A DNA stretch of 64,000 bases from Prillingera fragicola (lineage: Eukaryota; Basidiomycota; Tremellomycetes; Trichosporonales; Trichosporonaceae). Positions 54,212 through 64,000 of this stretch are shown piece after piece. The DNA lies in the NCBI GenBank assembly GCA_002335605.1, contig BEDY01000008.1, positions 1 through 64,000 of the forward strand, written 5' to 3'. Positions within the stretch are counted from its first letter, which is position 1, and every line of letters begins with the position of its first letter. The position numbers and the translations under genes are program-made. The notes under the pieces are model-generated. The model was not told the DNA's origin, searched no databases, and saw nothing but the letters and a program-made list of their open reading frames with translations.

Positions 54212-57200
54212 GTTGTAGCTGGATTACGTGCGAAGAGAGGGGATGGTGTAAAGGGGGTTGATTATCGACAAGGAATGCTGTCGAAGTGGAAGGGAGGCGT
54301 AGCAAATTGAGCCGCAGTGGCGCCTGATGGGCAGGTAACGGTTGCCGAACGGGTGATCGTTGGGCGGCGGTGGATGCGTTTGCTACTCTAGCAACGTTTG
54401 TACAGCAACAAACTCAATGTCGTAGAAGCTGAGCAACAGCGGTTAGCACTTTGCAACAGCTGTGCGGGTGGATGTTGTGCTGGAATTGAGGCAGCACGCG
54501 ATTGATGGGTCGCGCGTTTTGGACAGGGGTGACACCCGGTTGCTGCTCGTGCGCAAGGAGTGGGGATTTCGGTCGTCTTTGCTTTCCGAGTGGATGGATG
54601 GTTTGGCTCGGTAGTTTTGAATGATATAAAGCAAAGGCCAAGTAGGATGCAACGAGTGGCAAAAGCACAGGTAGGGATAGCGACGCTTACTCACCGTGAG
54701 GTTGATTGCCCGAGTGGTCGAATGTAAAGCCGCACAGTGACTTTCGATCGCGCCGACTTGGGATTAAATGAAACGGCGGCGGCTGGGGGAGCGCACAGGC
54801 GCCCCAGGTAGCAACGGTGGTGACCGCGGCCGAAGGGACGGGCGAGTACGGGGATTCCTCTTGGACAAGAGGGTGTGTGTGTCGAGGAGGCTCGAGACCG
54901 AAGTTAGGGGATAATAGGACGACGAGGATGTGAGTGGAGAGGTGTGTATCGTAGTGGTGGATGGTAGTGGTAGGTGGGTGGGTTGACGCAGAGAGGGCCG
55001 GAGCCTTTTGTTCCAACACCCAGTGCGGGAAGGAAAGGAACGACGTCACAAGGTTTGGGCTGCCCAGCTGCTCCTGACAGTCCTGCTGCTGCACGTACGA
55101 CGAAGTCGTATGTGTCGTCTGTCGCCTAGTAGTAGTAGTTGACGCAAGGGGTTCTAGGAGTTGGACGCTGTGTATGTTATGCAATGTGTGGGATGTAGTA
55201 GTAGTCTGTTCAGCAGTTGGGGGAGGAGGTGGCACGGCTGGGGACGGCTAGAGGAGGACTGGAGTCGACGAGCAGCGTGTTGCTGTAGCTGTAGCTGCGT
55301 GGCCTGGTCACGGCTTTCGGTCAGAAGTAGCGTCCCCATAGCTGGGGTCGTGGGCAGCAGCGCAGCATCAGCCGTCCAGGCAAAGGGCGGAGGGGTAAAG
55401 CACGACAAGGCATGAGAGGAGAGCGCCCCAGAGTGATCATGATCAATTTAGACATTGTGGCGGGGTTTGTATCCTGAACCAAACCACGCACAAAACCCGA
55501 GGCCAATCGGCTGATGGGTTTCTACATTAGGAAATGTGCAACAGTACCTTTTAAAAACTTAATTACATCCTCTCCCTCTGTTCTGATGCCCCCAAACCTA
55601 CCTGCTACAATCCGCTACCCCTGGGTCCCTGTTCTCCACCCCTGGCGCGGCGGAAAGCAGGCGCCCTTGTCACTCGAGTGCGAAGCCATGCTCAGTGACG
55701 ACGTCAACAATAATTGAACTTTCAACTTCTGACTTGTAATCTTGCGTTTCAACATGGTCAGGCAAAGTGTAGGATTACCGTGACACACCCGTTTGCTCGT
55801 TCTCTTTAATCCCCTTTATACAACCACTCTCTCGCCGCAGCAGCCCGCAATGCCAGCGCGCCATTGTCCAGCCGCAACCTCGCCTATGCTTTTTCGGAGC
55901 GAGCTGGCCAACTCGAGATTTGAGCAAAGCTGACCTGCCGGCCCATCTCCTGCAAACTCTACTGTAAGCACCATCTTTTGTAGCTGCAGGCGGCTCGCTG
56001 ACCCCGATCTTTTAGGATTCCAAAGGCGCTGACGCCGTCGCTCCCGTTCAATTGTCAGGGTAGCGCCTCATCATATCGAGTGCACGCTCAAGTGCACCTC
56101 TTTACTAATTGCTAATGCTCACCTAGTCTACAACATCACTAGATCGATAATCGCTATGATCGCTATTGCGTGCCACCGGAATTTGCAGGCATCACACGGA
56201 GGCGACGGCGGAGGCCGCCGGACGCGTCTGTCACCTACCTTTCAAGAGCACGGACGTGCTCTGTTGCCACCAGGGCCGGGATGAACGCCTCTGACACTCC
56301 ACAATCTCATGTGTCAAGTAAGAGTGCACAGATCGCGAGGCTGCGCGCGCATGCAGGATATCCCCAACGAGTGGCCCATAACTGTGCTCGCCACGGTGTC
56401 TTCGCAGCACATTGTCTGCATGCTTTTTCACCGAGCATACATGGTGGCACATGTTCGGCCTTGTCTCGAATATTCGAGGACCAAGACAACGGGGCTTCGC
56501 CGAGCAGCCGCAATCTCAGCGCTCCACCGACCCATCCTAGACCCCCCTCACCCTTTTCCCACATGACCGAGTTTAAAGACCACAACCCGGTCCTAGCCGC
56601 CCGCCGCGCGCCCCGGCGCATCCACACACGGCGGGCGGCCAAGCCAAAACTCGCAGAGTGCAGAGAGGCATTTTTCTGACCTATCCTTCCCTCCGTGTCC
56701 CTCGTGGTTAAGCCGGTCCGAGCCCGGCGCGGTGGCTGTGAAGGTGAGACGAGGCTCGTTCCGCCTCTGACATCTTTGTGTTGTTTCGCAGTGTTTTGAT
56801 CCAGGCGGTGGTGGGGGCGATCGAGATCAACACAGCCTGCCAGGGCAATGTATGTAATGTCATTAATGAACCGGACGTGACGTGATCGTGCGCACACAAC
56901 TGCGGACTATAATTGCCACTAACACGTAACTGTGTCGTTCGGCTCGAGCTACTCTTTTCAACAATCACGCCACTCTTGCAATCTTGCCCCTTGCCTCTGC
57001 ATATTCACACTGTGCACAGATGCAAGCACCGGGACATCAACAAGCGGACCGTGACGGGATGAGTACACCACGGGCGAAAGAACGATGAAGACCTTGATGA
57101 AGCGACTGAATGGATAGGTCTCGGTCTCTGCTCTGCAATGCAGGCGGTGGCCACACTTAGCGCACCATAGCGGCTCTACTGAGGAGCAGCCGTGTCAGTA

Positions 57201-60200
57201 CGAGGCGAGATGTCAACCGTCACCTACAGCTGAGGCACGGTCGTCTTCAAAGCGAGGAGAGCAAGGCCTGCAATTGGTGTAGCTCTTGACATCGCTCAGT
57301 TGAGGTTGTGAACCGTTTCTCAGTCATGATACAGTGTGCCAATCAGCTAATCTTCCCCCCTGCTTGGCCAACATGGCCTGTCCTGCCCAATTGATACAAC
57401 TGGAACCCAGCACATGGCGTTGCCTGGCACCGCGCTCTCCTCACACACAATACCGTGACACGCACGCTTGCGCCCCGACCCGTAAAGGATGAGAGGCTTG
57501 GGTCGCCCCACACGAAGCAACAAACACTCATTAAGGGCAATTTGGCTCAGAAGGATTCTGGACAACAGCTGGAAAAACCCATACGATTGACCCATGCAAT
57601 TGTTACAACTCACTAGCACTTACAAGGAGCAACGGCTATCCGTTCGCTATGCCCCGCATTGGGCCCTGCTACGCAGAACATTCAGGCCAAAATGCTTGAC
57701 GTCGAGCACCTGCAACGCCAACCAGAACTCCGCCTCCACACGCGCCATCAAGTAAAACTCTCTCTCGTACTCGTCGGTAGCGGCAGCTCGCTTGGTCCCT
57801 ACTTCCACAAGAGCACGCAGCCGGGCATGGCCTTGATCAGACTTTTGTCCTTGGCGTGTAAAATCTTGGTCGTCAGGAGAAATTTAGGCCTGTCTTTGCC
57901 ACTTACCTATTCCCAGAACGGCTGGAAGCGTGGGCCACGCTGCGACTCTATCCTGAACCGGCGAGCGAGAGCGAACAGCCGTCCTTGTTGTCGCTAATAC
58001 CACGAGGATTCTGTCTGGAACCGAGCAGAAGAATCCTTTACATTAGCAAGGTATTTTGCAACTGAGCAATGCTGACGTCCAGAATGGGGAGAGGGTGTGC
58101 CGCCCATTTCACCTGATGCGCCCATTTCACCTGATGATTGTCGGGATGCCAGGTAGAGACATGGGGCTCTCGTGCTCGTTGGGTTTACCTGCGCTGCGGT
58201 CGTTGACGGGATCTCTGGCGGGACAAGTGCAGAGGACTAGGTTGGCAGATGCCAATGGTTCAGAGAGGGTGCATTCAGATGGGAAGATGGGACTGTGGCC
58301 TCTCGTAGTCGGGCAGGCTTTGTTGAAACCGGTGGGCGTGGTTTGCCCATGGTACGGCAACTAGGTGATGAGTGCAACGTAAAGTGGTGTAAAGCGGCAA
58401 AGTTGTGTGCCCTACGTCAAAGCCATGTCAGATGCTGCCCTCCGGCCTCCGGCTTTTGACTCGATTTAGCAGCTAGTGAATGTCTTGATTGTGGGTGATG
58501 CTTAACTGCTTACTCTCTCAGGCCACAGGCCTCATGTCGACTGTCCATGCCATCCCCATGTCATACGAGATTATACGAGATTGTGCCACTGTAGCACGAT
58601 ACCTAGTAGGTAGTAGATCGACGCAAATGATAAGATAACACCCTCTGTCACCCACGTCCTCCACTACCGCTTCTTTGTGCAGAAATAATCTGTAAAGCCT
58701 GCTGTCGAGCTTCGAGCCTTGATGACACCAATACAGACAGGCAATAGTCCTAGCCGGACTAAAACATGCTTGATAATCCAAAGCAAACCCTCAACACGGT
58801 AGCGCAGTGCCCAGCCAGATTAGAGGCACACACAAAGCTCCGCCGCTCACCTCCTGTGCCTCTCCCTTCACCTCAACCCTTACACGCTGCTTACTGCATT
58901 CCGGGGACCTCGCCCAGCCCTGGTCAATGTCGCACTGCGATGACGCTGGTGAATGGCTCTGCGTCATGGCTGTGGGGGTCCCGAGCAGACGCGGGGTAGA
59001 TAAACAGATACGGCCTACGGATGGAGGGCCACCAAGCTGAACGGGATCTGTGGCTACGCGACAAGGAGCTCGTTCTGCCTGCAAGCAACTCATCAAACCC
59101 ACGCTATCCCGTCCACCGTTGAGCAGAGCCCAGAGAGAGCAAGAGCGGAGTTGTGTAGATGGAGTTGCAAGTCATTAACTACTAGTTGTTATTTATTAAG
59201 TTAGGACCTAGAATCCATGCCAGATCGGTTTGCAGCAATGACACCACCTGCGCTCACACTTGTTCCACCACCTTGCGCTGTTTGAAGACCGCCTGGCGCG
59301 CCTGGTCGCTGGTTGATACCTGCCATGTCCCATACCGCTTCCCACATTCTTGGTAAACGGCACATCTCTGCCGTCGTGACTACCATCGGCCGGCCCGGCA
59401 ACGGAACAACAGCCACTGACTCCAACCCCCCAGATCTCCGCCAAGCCCGCCAGCCCGCCAGCCTGCGACCACGCCTCTACGTAGAGTACGGACGCAAAGC
59501 CGCAGCACATGGCGAACGCCTCCCCCAGCCGAGGCCAGTTTCTCCGCATGCCCCCAAGCACGAGCCGGGCATCTGGTAACCAGCCTGAAAATTAACCATG
59601 CCGGCGTCTGCCGCAATCACCCCTCCTCCGAGACTCTGGAGCTCTGGAAACAGCACCCCATTATCTACCCCCATTATCGCGGAATGCACCCCCCCTGGCG
59701 CCCTTTGAGGATACGCCTTCTGTGCGATCCGAGCCCTTCTAGCATGAAAAAGGTCTGGACCGGCACCGAGGAGGGAAGGAGAGTGGCAGAGACTGGAACC
59801 AGGGCGTTTCCCTAGATGTCTGCTTCTTCCAGATGGATTACGCCGAATACGCCGTTGTGCCGGCGTCCGCAGCGAACACACGAGCCAGCCCGGCATTGGC
59901 GGAGGATCTTTCGTGCAAGGCTTGTGGCAGATTGGAATGTGGCACTGGCGTTTATCACTCCCGTGCTATGTCTTGGGTAGTCGGGACACTTGGAGGTGTG
60001 AATCTATGTGCTTGGACTCGGTCATTCTGGTGTACGAGATGCGCATGCGGCGTGGCCTTGTCTCTGCTAGTCTCTGGGAGGGACGTGTGCGGTCAAGACG
60101 AGGAATGGGGGAAGAGGGAAGGCGGAGACTGCCGCCGCACCAAACCAAGCTCGACCCACGAAGCCAGTGCTTGGTAGGCCCTCCCAGTATCATCTGAAGC

Positions 60201-61423
60201 ACGGCCATGCCTAGCCCCATCTGTTGTCATCTTTCGAGAACGCAGTGCATGGATGCCGATACATGCTACAGCCATCACCCAGTGCATTACGAACAGGAAT
60301 CAGCTTCCGCTACAGCTCAAAAGTAGTATTCCCATTAGCATCCCCAAATTCAATTCAACAATCAGTCAAAGTATCCCAAAGAGGCGGAGTCAAAATCTCC
60401 CGACTTGGCGCAACTGGCTTTTCAAGGCCCAACCCCCGAAATGTCACCCCTCCGTACATTTTCCGAACACAAGGCGTGCGACTGCAAGAGAGTACGCGTG
60501 GGCGGCCATTCCACCTCGCCGCACCAGGACATGCTTTTTCCAGGGAAGAGGCACACTACCAAGCATGGGCTGCACCAGTTGTCGCCAAGCCTGTATGGCT
60601 CATACATTGGGGACAGGTGTGAGTCGGCGTCGGCGCGTTCGGGGGCAGTGGCGTTCGGGGGCAGCGCCACTGCTGCAGTCTCAGTGTCCTCGGGCTGCCC
60701 CCGGTTGACGGCGCTCCATGAACCATTATGCTACACGCTTTGATGTGGCGCTGGCATGTGGTGGTCGGGAGCCGGGAGTAGCGCCATGCTGATGAACTGC
60801 TGTACATCGGGACCCGTTGACCAAGATGCCGGGTTAATAGAAACTAGTTAGGAGGGGCCGCTATCAACCACTATGGATTCCGAGGCCAGGACAGGACCCG
60901 GGCCTGGAAGGGAAAAGAACTGCGCCCCTCTGCTCTGATGCCTGGGGGCGTTGATCCTTGGCCCTTAAAAGTCCCTGACCCAAAGCGGCAGCCGTGAGCC
61001 GAGACGCAGGCACCCATGTCTCATCAGGCACAGGGCACCGGCTAGGCACCAACAACAACCGCCGGCCGAATGGCGGAAGTTTAAACTGGGGTCATTGTCG
61101 CGTACTTGAGTATGTTGATTTTTGATGGCTGCTTGGTCGTCTGTGCTGCACCAATGTGGGGGCCATGGTGGGCCAGTGTACTCGTCCTCTCTGCATCTTT
61201 GCTCTCCTCGACCCCAGTTTCTCACTCCTCTCCACATCCATACAAGAAGCAGCTCGTGCTTGCGTCACATCTCTCTTCCCCACACACCCGACTACCACCA
61301 CCACCTCTTCACCACCTCCTCACCCGCCGAGGTACCACATTCGCTCTTGTAAAGCAAAAGAAAAACACACATCCTTTCCTACTCGCCAAACCTACCCACC
61401 ACTGTCACTACGACACAGTAACA
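54212..61423. other. 7.2-kb gene-poor region
   Basis: No open frame here shows a recognised domain or clean exon structure. The first 1.2 kb (to about 55450) is pyrimidine-rich on the minus strand with TAG/GTA-rich and GT-rich runs, and looks like a long leader and promoter for the G-alpha gene. 55500-58600 has only short overlapping frames; a duplicated 18-bp phrase (CCCATTTCACCTGATG) occurs at about 58106-58137. A GC-rich stretch at about 59200-59900 has protein-like frames on the minus strand that I could not identify, possibly a decayed gene. The last 250 bp before 61424 are C/A-rich leader-like DNA. Confidence 0.5.
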
Positions 61424-62569
61424 ATGTTCGCTGCCGCCGCTCTCCTCGCTTTCGCCGCGCTCGCTCGCGCCCAAAACGTCCTCTTTGAGGGCTCCGACTT
61501 CCGTGCCACTCTGTAAGTTTCCGAGCTTGGCACCAGAAAGCAAAACACTGACGCGGCCAGCTACTACGACATTGACCAGTACGCCGGCAAGGACGTCTGC
61601 TCTGCCGCCAACGGCGGCCCCTTCCAGCCCAACTGGGCTATTGAGACTGGCATCAACGAGGGCTACACCATGTGCCAGGGCTCGGACACCACCGAATGGA
61701 CCCTCAAGGGCCTTGACTCGAACCGCATCGTCGGTGAGTATGGGCCTCTCCAGAAGCTTTAGAGCACCTGCTAAGCATCTGCAGCCATGAACTACACCAT
61801 GCTCTCCAACGACAAGGCAAAGTGGTGTGGCAAGGAGTAAGTCTTTTTTTGCACTGGTCACGCGAGCTGCAGCTAACACCAACGCAGGGTCCAGATCTTT
61901 GACTCGACTGGCGCCCAGATTATCCTCGACGAGGGACCCTTTGTGCTCTTTGACGGCTGCGCCGCCTGCATGGGCACCAAGATTATCGACATTTCCGCAA
62001 AGGCCTTTGCCCAGATCAAGGGTGGCACCTGCGCCGGCAACAACCCCGAGGGCCTGACCGTCAAGATTATGGACAATGTCGTCTCGCCCTCTGGCCGCGT
62101 TAGCGGTGGCTCCGCCGCTGCTGCCCCCGTTGCCGAGGCTCCCGCTGCCGCCGCCGAGGTCCCGGCCGCTAGCCCCTCTGCGCCCGCCGTCGACGCCCTC
62201 GCCGCCGAGGCCCCCTCTGCTGCCGCAGCCGCTCCCGCTGCCTCGTCCTTCTCGATCCGCGGCAAGAACGCCTGGTGGATCTCCCCCGCGACCGTTACCG
62301 CCGGCAGCGCCAACCCCGAGGTCACTGCTGCCAAGGTCAACCTTGCCGCCGCCCCCGTCGCCGCCTCAGAGGACGAGTGTGAGGAGGCCGCCGAGCCCAT
62401 TCCCGCTGCCTCCGCCAACGACGCGTGCGAGTACGGCAAGTGGCAGTGTGCCGGCAAGACCCTCCAGGTGTGCAACCGCGCCACTTCGGCCGCCAACAGC
62501 TGGGAGACTGTCTCGCAGTGCCCCTCAGAGTGCAGCTTCACCTCGTCTGGCAGCGTCATCTGCCAGTAA
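61424..62569 (+). CDS. Secreted double-psi beta-barrel protein with Ala-rich linker and Cys-rich C-terminus, paralogue 2
   Basis: Four exons, join(61424..61512, 61561..61733, 61785..61836, 61888..62569), encode 331 residues. The signal peptide is MFAAAALLAFAALARA. The barrel (about 20-150) reads LYYDIDQYAGKDVC, IVAMNYTM, WCGKEVQIFD, VLFDGCAACMGTKIIDISAKAF and LTVKIMDNVV. This aligns residue for residue with the protein at 42509, including the introns before YYD and inside CGKE. A long Ala/Pro/Glu linker follows (about 150-280). The C-terminal 50 residues have six cysteines in the pattern of a small carbohydrate-binding module (ACEYGKWQCAGKTLQVC, WETVSQC, SEC). It is probably a cell-wall-associated secreted protein; no catalytic residues are evident. 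Confidence 0.88.
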
Positions 62570-63734
62570 GCACCCTCTCCCCACGAACTGGTTTCTGGGA
62601 CTACAAGTACCGGCGCGTACACCACTAGACGACTCTTTCAACCACTGTGTACAACTAGCCCACGGTCTGCGCTCGATGCGCACAGCTTCGCCCCCTTGTA
62701 GCCATCGGCTACTGTTTTACTCTCTTCATTTCGCTCTCCTCCTGTTACTTAACGCAGCCCGGCCGGCGAGCCCGCTGCTCCTTTCGCGCAGGTCGCACCC
62801 AAACCCCTTGTCTGTACCACGTAGACTACTGCACAGGGCTCTCTGAGAGGGCTCTTGTGTAATGCGGCTGAGCCGTTCCCACCTCCAGTGGTATGCACTA
62901 GCTGTTGCCATTCTACTGCCTCGAGCTGCTCCTCTGAATTACAACGACTGACGACGATGCGACTCACTTGTTCACTGGCTCACACTGACACAGGTGGGTG
63001 TGACGAGAGCCAGACTTTAGCTTCCCAAGGCAGCAACCCCCACAATCCCACAGATCCTGGACATGAGCGCACCGCGGGCCTCAAACAATAAGTGTGCTTT
63101 CACAGCCAGGATACTAGTAACCGATGAGAACACGGGTGTGAACAGAACCGCCGGATACACTCAGTCATTGTGAGATCTGCCATGGGGGGAGCGAGGGTTA
63201 GGAGACTCCGCGCGCCAAGACACGTTGTTGGGACTTTGGGGCTACGCTGTTCTGAAGTTTGAGTGATGTGTGATGGTGTTGAAACGCGTGTGGATCATGA
63301 TGCACATAGAAGGGCATGTCCGTCTAGTTCGGGCTATCCGGTCTCTTTGCATTGTACGTCATGTACCATTGTACCATTGTAGAGCAGACAGGGGCAAGGA
63401 ACGCGAAGAAACGGGATGACTTTGTGTCCACAGTAACAGTGTGTGGCAGACCCTCGCGAGGAAGCAGTAAGACAGAGGGTGTTGTTCGATTCTGAAAGGA
63501 GACAGCCAGGCCTAGCCATGACTGATCATAGAAACCATGTCCTTCCAGTACTCTAGACTCATGCACGGCACACTACCTCGTGCCAGATGCTCAGAGGCCA
63601 GACGACACTGACTGCACCAGACCGAGGTGACTGCCTTGCCTCCACCTCCACTCTCCTCACAATGCTGATCCCGCGTCATCACCACCCACCATTCACTTAT
63701 CACCACCTTCATCTCCACCCACCCACATCCCAAC
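62570..63734. other. Intergenic, 1.2 kb
   Basis: 3' side of the secreted protein and promoter of the last gene, which ends in a C/A-rich pyrimidine tract (63650-63733). No exon seen. Confidence 0.4.
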
Positions 63735-64000
63735 CATGGCGTCAGGCGTCGTCTTCGACCCTCTCCTAACCCTCCGCCTCCGCCCCCTCGCAGCAGCAAC
63801 AACGACCTTCCTAATAGCCTTTGGCGAGCACTTCACCCTCACGACCCTCCGGGACGTCGACGCCGCGGCCTCCTCCTCAACCGCGTCGGCCTTTATCGAC
63901 TCGCGCTCCTCCCCGCGCTCCATAGCCTTGGCATGCTGCATGCTCGGCCTCACCGCTGCAGAGTGCATTTCCAACCTCGACCCGAAAAACTGGCCGCAGC
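63735..64000 (+). CDS. Unknown small protein, 5' part (runs off the window)
   Basis: ATG at 63735 (CAACC-ATGG context after a C/T/A-rich leader) opens a frame that stays open to the edge, giving at least 88 residues. It starts MASGVVFDPLLTLRLRPL and contains LAAATTTFLIAFGEHFTL and SIALACCMLGLTAAECI, two moderately hydrophobic stretches that could be membrane segments. No family is recognised. The reverse-strand frame over the same DNA is Lys/Arg-rich and less likely. Confidence 0.45.

Noticed and set aside
54687..55235. 182-codon minus-strand Thr/Pro/His-rich frame
   Set aside because: Low-complexity reading of a pyrimidine-rich leader upstream of the G-alpha gene.

Overview
The window looks like nuclear DNA of a basidiomycete yeast of the Tremellomycetes, most likely near the Trichosporonales or Cryptococcus. 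The evidence is its GC-rich coding sequence, many short introns (mostly 35-130 nt, donors GTGAGT/GTAAGT, branch sites GCTGAC/CTAAC, acceptors CAG), a G-alpha protein starting MGGCMS, a trifunctional TRP1, and intron-containing nuclear tRNAs. I rebuilt exon structures by hand from splice signals and reading-frame continuity. All product names come from motif recognition, not database searches.

Layout. 1-9.5 kb: the 3' part of an unknown gene, an RRM-like proline-rich protein, SPT20 (SAGA) divergent from VPS4 (ESCRT disassembly), a GST-like protein and DLT1. 9.9-14.4 kb: two tRNA-Val(AAC) genes in inverted orientation flank a LOA1-type acyltransferase and TRP1. 14.8-17.9 kb: an unknown 524-residue protein divergent from clathrin light chain. 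17.9-23.3 kb: a gene-poor stretch with a dense CTCGC/GCGAG motif field. 23.3-26.9 kb: an apparently host-adopted copia-type gag gene and a nuclear peroxiredoxin (DOT5-like).

27.5-44 kb: two identical tRNA-Ile(AAT) genes in inverted orientation enclose a possible organosulfur-scavenging group (TauD-like dioxygenase, Dal5/Soa1-family transporter, arylsulfatase with an apparent frameshift, and a DHA2 exporter). The same interval holds a lipid-anchored RG-tailed protein, an unknown probable mitochondrial protein and a secreted double-psi-barrel protein. 44.7-54.2 kb: an FMN-reductase-like protein, a USP48-like deubiquitinase with ubiquitin-like and zinc-finger C-terminal parts, a C2H2 transcription factor and a G-alpha subunit. 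54.2-61.4 kb: gene-poor. 61.4-64 kb: a second secreted double-psi-barrel protein and the 5' end of a small unknown protein.

Most strongly called genes are unrelated housekeeping genes, often in divergent pairs. The functionally suggestive groupings are the sulfur-type cluster and the double-psi-barrel paralogues, which share two intron positions. The best candidate for something little described is the single-frame gag-derived gene at 23.3-25.4 kb.
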